64,000 nt of DNA. Source: Oikopleura dioica (lineage: Eukaryota > Chordata > Appendicularia > Copelata > Oikopleuridae). Below the pieces are notes generated by a model that saw only the letters and a program-made list of their open reading frames with translations, was not told the DNA's origin and did not search any database. The stretch spans positions 46,604 to 110,603 of the forward strand of contig CAJRAX010000008.1 in the NCBI GenBank assembly GCA_907165135.1, read 5' to 3'. The position numbers were made by a program, and so were the translations under genes. This document shows, piece after piece, positions 40,906-51,429 of the stretch (positions are counted from its first letter, which is position 1; each line of letters opens with the position of its first letter).

Positions 40906-42281
40906 TTTTTATCTACACCTTTTAGTGCCTGATCAATTACTCTCATGAAAAAACTTGGTGCATTTCGACATCCCATAGGCATGCGTAAAAATCTAAATTG
41001 CCCAAATTCGTTAGAAAAAGCGGTTTTGTCTTTTGACTCTTCTGTTAAAGCGATCTGATGAAATCCCTTATAAAGGTCTATGGAAGAAAAAATAGTACTT
41101 TTATGTAAATACGACAACGAATCCTCTAAATTTGGCAGGGGATAGTGCATCTGAATTGTTACATCATTTAGTTTTCTAAAATCAATGACAAGACGAAATT
41201 GTCCATTCTTCTTTCTCACGAGAATACTAGGACTATTCCAAGGGCTCGAACATCGCTCTATAAATTTATTATCCATAAATTTATCCAAAAGATCTCTTAA
41301 TACATTACGCAAGCTAAAGGGAGTGCGAAACGGGGCCGAAGAAATAGGAAAATCTGTATCTGTGTCTATTGAAAATTTTTCAATTGTACATTCTGGAAGC
41401 GAATCATCCTCGTCCAACAGAAGATGTATAAAATCATCTAAAAGAGCGTCAAAATCAACTTTAATTTTTGGTGAGTTTATGTGACCAACGGAAATATTTT
41501 TCAAGTTTTTATGCTTTATGTTTTTTATTTTCGCTATTTCAACGATCTCATGTAATTTAACAAAAACTGTACCCGCAGGAATTTTTATGACTGTGTCTGT
41601 TGGATTTACAATAAGAAGACGAAATTTTGGGCAATTTTTATCGACGACTTGAAAGCTTGGAATAAGTTGCAATTTAGAGTTTCCTAGATTAGACTGATCA
41701 AATGAGAGACTTTTTGATTTTTCAAGATTTTCGATTTTCAAATCAATTATGCATTCTGATTTAGGCCTAAAAGAAAAATTTTCGGTAGAAAAAGCACTAT
41801 ATTCACGATCCTTACTTTCGTCCTCGTTGTTTTCAAAATTTTCGTCTGTTTGAATTTGGTTGAGTTTTGCAAAACGCTCTATTGGTCCGGATTGAATTAT
41901 TTTACGACGGTGAAGGTTAATCATTATCTCATTATCTTGAATAGCTGGTACTCCTAAAATAGGGCTCAAATTGTCAGGAACAACGTAAAATTCTGATTTT
42001 CCCCAATTTACATTTTCGATAATAATATCTGCTTCGACCTTTCCCAAAATATCAATTTGTCCGCCGGAATAATTTACCGCCTCAGTTTTTGTTTTTTGTA
42101 TTTTTATGTTTTTTGGTATGTTTTTCTTACAAATGCAATTTAATTGTGAACCAGTATCTAATAAAAATCGAACAGGTGAATTAAAAATATTTACAGTTAC
42201 ATAAAATTGTTCGCCGATTTTATTAATGGAGATTTTCGGAACGGAAATTTGACCAGAATTCGTTCCAAAATTTAGTTTTTT
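40896..42281 (-). pseudogene. pol: Pol N-terminal part, element D (truncated in RT)
   Basis: Entered by the -1 site at 42275-42281 and open to 40896. Includes the protease with LLDTGS and the first part of reverse transcriptase (SSIDLYKGFHQIAL, FRFLRMPMGCRNAPS). It stops before the YMDD motif: homology ends near 40905 and tail sequence follows out of frame. YMDD, RNase H and the whole integrase are missing, so no functional pol is expected. Confidence 0.92.
42275..42281 (-). promoter_or_regulatory. -1 ribosomal frameshift site A AAA AAC (element D)
   Basis: Gag frame TCA AAA AAC TAA on the minus strand, with protease open in the -1 frame from this point. Same site as in C and E. Confidence 0.85.
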
Positions 42282-43330
42282 GACTGATCCTCAGTGTTAT
42301 TTTCCCGTCTTTTGAAGCAGTTTCGCCCGATATGACCAAAACCCTGACACTCGTAGCATTTAATTTTGGGGCACCTCGGCTTCACATGACCCCATTGTTG
42401 ACAATTTCGGCAAAAAGGAGCTGCTTGGGGAGGTTGCTGGAATCTGTACGGAAACGGCGGAATAAAATTTGCTGAGGCCGGCGGGTTAATTGGCCTGGAA
42501 ATTTCCTCATTTTTGACCTTTTTCTCGAGCTCAATCTTAGCTACAGTCGCTGTTAATTGTTTTATCTGTTCAAGTAGCTCAGAATTTTTGCGCTCATAAT
42601 TTCACTCCATCTGAGTTAATTTCGAATCCAAAAGTTCGCTCGTTCGATCAACAAAAGACGCAAGATTCGCCGACTCGATCGAGGAAACATTCACACTCAA
42701 AAATCGCTCTCGAGAGTCCAAAAATGTGGCAATGTCCTGAGCACTCTTTTTACTGACTCCATGATCACGTAAAAACGACTTGTTAGCTGGTTCAAGGCTT
42801 TTCATAAAGTGAGCATTGACAATAAAGTCTCTGGCATCTTGTTTATCAGAAATAAGCTCCGCAACAGTTTTAATTCTCGTCAAAAATGACGAGAACTTCT
42901 CATTCATTTCCGATCTACGACAAAGATTTTCTAGTTCGACTCCCGCCCGCTCTCGCTTTTCTTCCTCAGATTCACTTCCGAAAACAGATTCCAGAAAATC
43001 AAAAACTTCCTTCATATTTTCGAAATTTGCCATTTCCCGCCCATAATTATTCATGAACTCGTGTGAGCAATTATTTCGAATGCAATCCACGACTTGTCTG
43101 TCAAAAGCTTTTTCTAAATCATTACGGTCAGACTCTCGATTGTGATCCTTAATACTTTTGTCAAAAATTTTTCGCATTGCGGAAATTTTATCGCTCAAAT
43201 TATTTCTAGAAATAGAAAATTCATAAGACAGCATATTAGGCCGAAAAAATTGGCGAGAATTGAGGGACGGAAAAGTGGCAAAAAGTAATTCTTCGGGCAT
43301 CTTATTTACCTTGAAGTTGGAGTCTTGCGT

Positions 43331-43338
43331 GTTCACCA
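43331..43338 (-). other. Putative primer-binding site overlapping gag (element D)
   Basis: TGGTGAAC directly follows the LTR end GTATCA in element orientation and is also part of gag codons 1-3. Confidence 0.55.
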
Positions 43339-44366
43339 TGATACCGATTTGCTGCTCAAATGCTCTCTAAGCTAGAATACTTGCAAAGAATGACGCCAAA
43401 ATTTCAAAACGTGGCTGTATTATTTTGGGTATGGAGAGAGTGATTTTTCAAAATTTCAAATTTTCAATTCGCATTTCGCGCAGGTGCTATTGTTTCCAAA
43501 TAAGGCATTTGGCGCATTTCGCGCCATGTTTTTCTTTCCAAATATGGTGAGCGCTTTTCGCGCACTTGTTTTTCTGTCGCTCGAATTTCGCCAAAACAGC
43601 CACGTTTGCTTCGAAATTAGTCGCAAGAAATAAATCATATCAGAAAGTTCAACTTCCCACTATGTGGCCATATCCCTTTCTGATAAAATTTAATGAATTT
43701 GTATCAATACTTTTCCAAAGCCAGTTCCAGTAATCGTTGTCAGTCCATTGCGTAGTCGTCGTTGTTGTCAGAGAAGTCGCCGCCATTGTTGAAGCTGCAA
43801 TTCTGTCGGTTTTGAGGAGAGTGGTCAGCTTTCCTAAAGCGAGCCAGAAAGGTGTTCAATCAATTTTGCCTACCTAGGAGCACTTACAGACAGCGCCATC
43901 CCGAGGATCACGGGGTCACACTGTCAAGCCGCTTAAAGCGGAACTCAGCTAGAGGATGAAATACATGCAACAGCTCCATTGTAGTAGTAGAAAAAGCCAG
44001 TTGATTTTTTATCGTCAAGAAGAATTGCCATCATCGTTTGAAGACATTGAAGAGTCAGCTCGATTCATCAATAATAATTATCAGTTCATAAATTAAACAA
44101 AGAAGTAGTGAGCACTAGAAAGAGTTAAATAAAGAACCGCCGAAACGGATGGCTAAGGTGCCTTTAAATTGTGAAATAACGCGTACGTTATGAAGTAAAA
44201 ATAGAGATTTATGAATTCATGCAAGCATCCGAGATTTGGCTCAAAAAATCGTCGGAACATAAAACTGTGAAATTCATGCCTAATCAACCTAATTGGCGAA
44301 AATAGTTATGTGACTGGGATATTCAATTTTTCATTTTTTCTTGTGTTCTTTCCTCTATCCGTATCA
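43339..44366 (-). repeat. Element D 5' LTR
   Basis: Same length as the 3' LTR. Shares base 43339 with the gag ATG. Followed by the target duplication ATGAC at 44367-44371. Confidence 0.94.
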
Positions 44367-47300
44367 ATGACCATCGAAAAAAAATTTTTTTTTTGAATTA
44401 TTTTCTGTTGGGTTTGAGAGGCTCAGAATCAACCAAAATGATACTCGGGAGACGGCAGAAACGCTGCAAATAAAAAAGAGGAAAAACGAAATTTCAAAAT
44501 TTTGACCTCGTTTTTGGGCGATTAATGATAACGATGACCATCGAAAAATTTTTTTGAATTATTTTCTGTTGGGTTTGAGAGGCTCAGAATCAACCAAAAT
44601 GACGCTCGGATGACGGCAGAAATGCTGCAAATAAAATAAGAGCAAAAAACGAAATTTCAAAATTTTGACCTCGTTTTTGGGCGATTCATGATAACGATGA
44701 CCATCGAAAAAAAAATTTTTTTTTTGAATTATTTTTTCTGTTGGGTTTGAGAAGCTCAGAATCAACCAAAATGACGCTCGGAAGACGGCAGAAACGCTGC
44801 AAATAAAATTAGAGCAAAAAACGAAATTTCAAAATTTTGACCTCGTTTTTGGGCGATTCATGATAACGATGACCATCGAAAGAAAGTTCTTTTTGAATTA
44901 TCTTCTGTTGGCTTTGAGAGGCTCAGAATCAACCAAAATGACGCTCGGATGACGGCAGAAATGCTGCAAATATAATTAGAGCAAAAACGAATTTTCAAAA
45001 TTTTGACCTCGTTTTTGGGCGATTCATGATAACGATGACCATCGAAAAATTTTTTTGAATTTTTTTCTGTTGGGTTTGAGAGGCTCAGAATCAACCAAAA
45101 TGACGCTTGGATGACGGCAGAAACGCTTTAAATAAAATTAGAGCAAAAACGAATTTTCAAAATTTTGACCTCGTTTTTGGGCGATTCATGATAACGATGA
45201 CCATCGAAAAAAATTTTTTTGGTTTTTTCTGTTGGGTTTGAGAGGCTCATAATCAACCAAAATGATACTCGGGAGACGGCAGAAACGCTGCAAATAAAAT
45301 TAGGGCAACAAACGTAATTTCAAAATTTTGACTTCGTTTTTGGGCGATTCATGTTAACGATGACCATCGAAAAAAAAATTTTTTTTTTGAATTTTCCTTC
45401 TGTTGGGTTTGAGAGGCTCAGAATCAACCAGAATGACGCTCGGATGACGGCAGAAACGCTGCAAATAAAAAAGGGGAAAAAAGAAATTTCAAAATTTTGA
45501 CCTCGTTTTTGGGCGATTCATGATAACGATGACCATCGAAAGAAAATTCTTTTGAATTATCTTCTGTTGGCTTTGAGAGGCTCAGAATCAACCAAAATGA
45601 CGCTCGGATGACGGCAGAAATGCTGCAAATATAATTAGAGCAAAAAACGAATTTTCAAAATTTTGACCTCGTTTTTGGGCGATTCATGATAACGATGACC
45701 ATCGAAAAAAAAATTTTTTTTTTGAATTTTTTTTCTGTTGGGTTTGAGAGGCTCAGAATCAACCAAAATGACGCTTGGATGACGGCAGAAACGCTTTAAA
45801 TAAAATTAGAGCAAAAAACGAATTTTCAAAATTTTGACCTCGTTTTTGGGCGATTCATGATAACGATGACCATCGAAAAAAAAATTTTTTTTTGGTTTTT
45901 TTTCTGTTGGGTTTGAGAGGCTCATAATCAACCAAAATGATACTCGGGAGACGGCAGAAACGCTGCAAATAAAATAAGGGCAACAAACGTAATTTAAAAA
46001 TTTTGACTTCGTTTTCGGGCGATTCATGTTAACGATGACCATCGAAAAAAAAATTTTTTTTTTGAATTTTCCTTCTGTTGGGTTTGAGAGGCTCAGAATC
46101 AACCAGAATGACGCTCGGATGACGGCAGAAACGCTGCAAATAAAAAAGGGGAAAAAAGAAATTTCAAAATTTTGACCTCGTTTTTGGGCGATTCATGATA
46201 ACGATGACCATCGAAAGAAATTTTTCTTGAATTATTTTCTGTTGGGTTTGAGAGGCTCAGAATCAACCAAAATGACGCTCGGATGACGGCAGAAATGCTG
46301 CAAATATAATTAGAGCAAAAAACGAATTTTCAAAATTTTGACCTCATTTTTGGGCGATTCATGATAACGATGACCATCGAAAAAAAAATTTTTTTTTTTG
46401 GTTTTTTTTTCTGTTGGGTTTGAGAAGCTAAGAATCAACCAAAATGACGCTCGGAGGACGGCAGAAACGCTGCAAATAAAATTAGAGCAAAAAACGAAAT
46501 TTCAAAATTTTGACTTCGTTTTTGGGCGATTCATGATAACGATGACCATCGAAAAAAAAATTTTTTTTTTGAATTTTTTTTCTGTTGGGTTTGAGAGGCT
46601 CAGAATCAACCAAAATGACACTCGGAAGACGGCAGAAACGCTGCAAATAAAAAAAGGGGAAAAAACGAAATTTCAAAATTTTGACCTCGTTTTTGGGCGA
46701 TTCATGATAACGATGACCATCGAAAAGAAATTTTTGTTTTGAATTATTTTCTGTTGGGTTTGAGAGGCTCAGAATCAACCAAAATGACGCTCGGATGACG
46801 GCAGAAATGCTGCAAATAAAATTAGAGCAAAAAACGAAATTTTAAAATTTTGACCTCGTTTTTGGGCGATTCATGATAACGATGACCATCGAAAAAAAAA
46901 ATTTTTTTTTGAATTATTTTTTCTGTTGGGTTTGAGAGGCTCAGAATCAACCAAAATGACGCTTGGATGACTGCAGAAATGCTGCAAATATAATAAGAGC
47001 AAAAACGAATTTTCAAAATTTTTGTGTGAATTCGGGAGTATTTTGAGGCTTAGTTTGAGCTCAATTTCGCCGGTGACACTTATCAAAATTTTTTTCTCTT
47101 TTTTCCGGTATTGTATCAGAATCAACCAAAATGACGCTCGGGAGACGGCAGAAACGCTGCAAATAAAATTAGAGCAAAAAACGAAATTTCAAAATTTTGA
47201 CCTCGTTTTTGGGCGATTCATGATAATGATGACCATCGAAAAAAAAATTTTTTTTTTGAATTTTTTTTCTGTTGGGTTTGAGAGGCTCAGAATCAACCAA

Positions 47301-49262
47301 AATGACGCTCGGATGACGGCAGAAACGCTTTAAATAAAATTAGAGCAAAAAACGAATTTTCAAAATTTTGACCTCGTTTTTGGGCGATTCATGATAACGA
47401 TGACAATCGAAAAAAAAAATTTTTTTTTTGAATTTTTTTTCTGTTGGGTTTGAGAAGCTCAGAATCAACCAAAATGACGCTCGGAAGACGGCAGAAACGC
47501 TGCAAATAAAATTAGGGCAAAAAACGAAATTCCAAAATTTGACCTCGTTTTTGGGCGATTCATGATAACGATGACCATCGAAAAAAAAATTTTTTTTTTG
47601 GTTTTTTTTCTGTTGGGTTTGAGAGGCTCATAATCAACCAAAATGATACTCGGGAGACGGCAGAAACGCTGCAAATAAAATTAGGGCAACAAACGTAATT
47701 TAAAAATTTTGACTTCGTTTTCGGGCGATTCATGATAACGATGACCATCGAAAGAAATTTTTTTTTGAATTATTTTCTGTTGGGTTTGAGAGGCTCAGAA
47801 TCAACCAAAATGACGCTCGGATGACGGCAGAAATGCTGCAAATATAATTAGAGCAAAAAACGAATTTTCAAAATTTTGACCTCATTTTTGGGCGATTCAT
47901 GATAACGATGACCATCGAAAAAAAAATTTTTTTTTTGGTTTTTTTTTCTGTTGGGTTTGAGAAGCTAAGAATCAACCAAAATGACGCTCGGAGGACGGCA
48001 GAAACGCTGCAAATAAAATTAGAGCAAAAAACGAAATTTCAAAATTTTGACCTCGTTTTTGGGCGATTCATGATAACGATGACCATCGAAAAAAAAATTT
48101 TTTTTTTGAATTTTTTTTCTGTTGGGTTTGAGAGGCTCAGAATCAACCAAAATGACGCTCGGATGACGGCAGAAACGCTTTAAATAAAATTAGAGCAAAA
48201 ACGAATTTTCAAAATTTTGACCTCGTTTTGGGCGATTCATGATAACGATGACAATCGAAAAAAATTTTTTGAATTTTTTCTGTTGGGTTTGAGAAGCTCA
48301 GAATCAACCAAAATGACGCTCGGAAGACGGCAGAAACGCTGCAAATAAAATTAGGGCAAAAACGAAATTCCAAAATTTGACCTCGTTTTTGGGCGATTCA
48401 TGATAACGATGACCATCGAAAAAAAAATTTTTTTTTTGGTTTTTTTTTCTGTTGGGTTTGAGAGGCTCATAATCAACCAAAATGATACTCGGGAGACGGC
48501 AGAAACGCTGCAAATAAAATTAGGGCAACAAACGTAATTTCAAAATTTTGACTTCGTTTTTGGGCGATTCATGATAACGATGACCATCGAAAAAAAATTT
48601 TTTTTTTGAATTATTTTCTGTTGGGTTTGAGAGGCTCAGAATCAACCAAAATGATACTCGGGAGACAACAGAAACGCTGCAAATAAAAAAAGGGGAAAAA
48701 ACGAAATTTCAAAATTTTGACCTCGTTTTTGGGCGATTCATGATAACGATGACCATCGAAAAAAAATTTTTTTTTGCTTTTTTTTTCTGTTGGGTTTGAG
48801 AGGCTCATAATCAACCAAAATGATACTCGGGAGACGGCAGAAACGCTGCAAATAAAATTAGGGCAACAAACGTAATTTCAAAATTTTGACCTCGTTTTTG
48901 GGCGATTCATGTTAGCGATGACCATCGAAAAAATAATTTTTTTTTTGAATTTTCCTTCTTTTAGGTTTAAGAGGCTCAGAATCAACCAGAATGACGCTCG
49001 GATGACGGCAGAAACGCTGCAAATAAAAAAAGGGGAAAAAACGAAATTTCAAAATTTTGACCTCGTTTTTGGGCGATTCATGATAACGATGACCATCGAA
49101 AAAAAATTTTTTTTTTGAATTATTTTCTGTTGGGTTTGAGAGGCTCAGAATCAACCAAAATGACGCTCGGATGACGGCAGAAATGCTGCTAATAAAATTA
49201 GGGCAAAAAACGAAATTCCAAAATTTTGACCTCGTTTTTGGGCGATTCATGATAACGATGAC
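44367..49262. repeat. Satellite array, segment 5
   Basis: About 29 units. Blocks with short homopolymers (for example 44520-45320) alternate with blocks with long ones. It includes one LTR-fragment unit (47032) and several GTTAACGATG variants. Two adjacent blocks (about 45540-46500 and 47740-48100) are near-copies. No gene seen. Confidence 0.95.
47032..47118 (-). repeat. Captured LTR fragment in the satellite, copy 4
   Basis: Same fragment as at 1436 but every homopolymer is shorter (GGGG to GGG, T-runs reduced), giving 87 bp instead of about 101. Confidence 0.88.
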
Positions 49263-49386
49263 TAATATCGATCAATGCAAGAACAGAAAAAATAAAAATT
49301 GAATATTCCTTTCACGGCCGACTTTCGTCAATTTGGATTGATTTTTGTAGGAATTCACAGATTAATTGCTGCTGTTTATTTTGCCT

Positions 49387-49454
49387 TGAACCCTTAACTA
49401 AGTGGGTAATTGATGAAAATTAATTTAAGTTAATTCTAGTTAATTAAGGGTTCA
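49387..49454 (+). repeat. Inverted repeat in the LTR (element E)
   Basis: TGAACCCTTAACT and AGTTAATTAAGGGTTCA arms, as in element A at 6357-6424. Confidence 0.7.
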
Positions 49455-49695
49455 GGGATTAATTTTCAGTAGTGGTTCGGGAGTTAAGGTTTCTTTGGCG
49501 CTACGGTGCTTTCACAATTTCAATTGCATGAAAAAGGATGATAGTTAAAACGCATTAAAATCACAATATCGATTTCTTTTATCTTTAGAAAAATTACTCT
49601 TCCTTGATTTCAGTTTTATTTTAAAATTACTGGTAATTATTTACTGCAACGATTCTCGCTGGAATTCTTCTTGATGGCAATTGCTGTATGTTCTC

Positions 49696-49782
49696 ATCCA
49701 CTAGCTGAGTTCCGCATTGCGGCTTGACACTGTGACCCCGTGCACCTCGGGATGGCGGTGTCTGTAAGTGCTCCTGGTAGGC
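49696..49782 (+). promoter_or_regulatory. Conserved stem-forming block in the LTR (element E)
   Basis: As in element A, with GCACCTCGGG in place of GCGCCGCGGG, so the CCCG/CGGG stem is kept while the loop changes. GTAAGT follows. Copy at 56533-56619. Confidence 0.7.
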
Positions 49783-49982
49783 GACGGTTTTATGAATCCT
49801 TTTTCGGCTCGAATTTAGATCGACTGGTCATCCTTCTTCTTTAACGACGAAAATGCACTTTCTTCAACCTCGACGGCAACTGCTTCAACGACAAAAACGA
49901 CAAAACCGACAAATACAAGATGGAAATGGACAAACGCTCTGGACAGACGACGATTATGGAACTGGACTGGCTTGCGAATCTT

Positions 49983-50030
49983 TATCAAAGTGTGATATGG
50001 TCACATAGTGAGAAGTTGATCACTTTGATA
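49983..50030 (+). promoter_or_regulatory. Conserved stem-loop in the LTR (element E)
   Basis: TATCAAAGTG/CACTTTGATA stem and conserved loop, identical to element A. Copy at 56820-56867. Confidence 0.7.
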
Positions 50031-50101
50031 AAATTGGAATGGAATTGCTGCTAATTATGAAAAATCGGATGAACTTGAATGGCGGAAGCGAAAGCGGCTT
50101 G

Positions 50102-50152
50102 CCATATTTGGAAAGAAAAACAACTGCGCGAAAGGCGCTTCACCATATTTGG
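50102..50152 (+). promoter_or_regulatory. Two CArG boxes (element E LTR)
   Basis: CCATATTTGG at 50102-50111 and 50143-50152, 41 bp apart with GCGCGAAA between, as in element A. Copies at 56939 and 56980. Confidence 0.6.
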
Positions 50153-50308
50153 AAGTAAAAACATCTGCGCGAAATGCGAAATTTGAAAATTTGTAAAATC
50201 GAAAATCAGTCTCTTTCTTCAACCAAATAATATAGCAGCATTCCGAATTTTCTAGTGTTTTCTTTCGCAAGTGGCAATTAGCTTAGAGATAAGGACCAGA
50301 CGGTATCA

Positions 50309-50316
50309 TAGTGACC
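50309..50316 (+). other. Putative primer-binding site position (element E)
   Basis: TAGTGACC between LTR end and gag ATG, identical to element A, with TAG where B, C and D have TGG. Confidence 0.45.
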
Positions 50317-51429
50317 ATGCCAAGCGACACGAATCTTCAATCAAAGGTACAAAAAATGCCGGAGGAACTTCTTTTTCAGCATTTTCCCTCTCTTAATCCG
50401 AGACAGTTTTTTCGACCCAATATGCTTCCGTTTGAATTTTTAAATTCTAAAAATAGTTTGAGCGATAAGATTAAGGCGATGCGAAAAATTTTTGAAAAAT
50501 CAATCCAGGATCATGGACGGGAAAATGAGAAATCAAATCTGATCAAGCAGTTTGAGCGAGCTGCTGTTGATTGCATCCGTAATAATTGCTCTCACGATTT
50601 TTTGAACAATTATTCTAGAGAAATGAGTAGCCTTGAAAATGTTGAGTCAATTTTTGAATTTCTCGAGTCTCTTTTCGGCTCTGAAACTGAGGAGGAAAAA
50701 AAGGAGCGCGCGTCGATGGAGCTTGAAAAATTGACAAGGCGAACAGATATGAATGAGAAATTTTCATCCTTTATTCAAAGAATCAAAACTGTTGCTCAAA
50801 TGATTTCGGACAAGCCCGATGCCATTAATTTTATCATAGATGATCATTTCTCAAAAAATCTCGAGCCCGCGAATCGTGCATTTCTTAGAGATCACGGTTA
50901 CAGTAAAAAAGCAACTGCTGAGATTGTTTCATTTCTTGATTCCCGCGAAAGATACTTGAATGTAAATATTTCTGCAGTTCAGTCAAACGAATTGTCGCAT
51001 TTTGTTGATAAAACAAGTGAATTGCTGGAGTCAAAATTGAGCCAAATGGAAGCGGTTTATGAGAAACGAGCTGCTGATTTTAGTGCAAGTATTGATAAAT
51101 TGACTGCGACAGTCGCCAAACTCGAACTTGAGAAAAATAACTTGCGCCAAAATTTTCAGGCCCCTATTCAAAATCAGAATCAAGCGAATGCGGCTCCAGG
51201 ACTTCCTCCTCAGTTTAATAGCTTTTGGAATCCTCAATTTGGGAATCAGAGTCAGATGGGAGGATTTGCCCCGCGGCCAACAGCATTTTGTTTTAATTGT
51301 AGACAATATGGTCATTTTAAATCCCGTTGCCCGAGAATCAAATGCTTCGAATGTCAAAAACTTGGGCACATTAGCCGTTTTTGCCCAGAAAAATCTGCAA
51401 AAGAAGGAGTCAGCAACTCAAAAAACTAG
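50317..51429 (+). CDS. gag: Gag polyprotein, element E
   Basis: 370 residues, nearly identical to Gag of element A; the ATG lies 8 bp after the LTR, and the frame is open back to a GTG at 50311. Capsid-like region, coiled coil, linker and two zinc knuckles (CFNCRQYGHFKSRC and CFECQKLGHISRFC) are all present. Ends TCA AAA AAC TAG, so unlike A it keeps the slippery site. Confidence 0.95.
   Translation: MPSDTNLQSKVQKMPEELLFQHFPSLNPRQFFRPNMLPFEFLNSKNSLSDKIKAMRKIFEKSIQDHGRENEKSNLIKQFERAAVDCIRNNCSHDFLNNYSREMSSLENVESIFEFLESLFGSETEEEKKERASMELEKLTRRTDMNEKFSSFIQRIKTVAQMISDKPDAINFIIDDHFSKNLEPANRAFLRDHGYSKKATAEIVSFLDSRERYLNVNISAVQSNELSHFVDKTSELLESKLSQMEAVYEKRAADFSASIDKLTATVAKLELEKNNLRQNFQAPIQNQNQANAAPGLPPQFNSFWNPQFGNQSQMGGFAPRPTAFCFNCRQYGHFKSRCPRIKCFECQKLGHISRFCPEKSAKEGVSNSKN
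51420..51426 (+). promoter_or_regulatory. -1 ribosomal frameshift site A AAA AAC (element E)
   Basis: Gag frame TCA AAA AAC TAG. Pol is in the -1 frame from here. Matches C and D. Confidence 0.85.

Larger units (their letters stand above)
42272..43339 (-). pseudogene. gag: Gag polyprotein, element D (one in-frame stop)
   Basis: 355 codons from an ATG straddling the LTR end (43337-43339) to TAA at 42272. An in-frame TGA at 42602-42604 interrupts the coiled-coil region; the frame continues on the other side through a zinc-knuckle region with CYECQGFGHIGRNC. The truncated 245-residue product would keep the capsid-like part and lose the knuckles. The first knuckle lies in a CRNCQQWGHVKPRC-type context. 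The stop is preceded by TCA AAA AAC. Confidence 0.92.
38750..44366 (-). mobile_element. Element D: internally deleted Ty3/Gypsy-type LTR retrotransposon
   Basis: 5.6 kb in reverse orientation, LTRs 38750-39777 and 43339-44366 (1028 bp each, about four differences by eye). Target duplication ATGAC at 38745-38749 and 44367-44371. LTR ends in element orientation are TGATACG and GGTATCA. Gag has one in-frame stop. Pol lacks about 2.2 kb compared with element C, from within reverse transcriptase to the tail. It could move only with proteins from another copy. An uninterrupted paralogous site is at 3336-3340. Confidence 0.95.
49263..50308 (+). repeat. Element E 5' LTR
   Basis: Same architecture as the A LTR: inverted repeat 49387-49454, stem block 49696-49782, stem-loop 49983-50030, CArG boxes at 50102 and 50143. 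Starts TAATATCG and ends GGTATCA. Confidence 0.95.
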
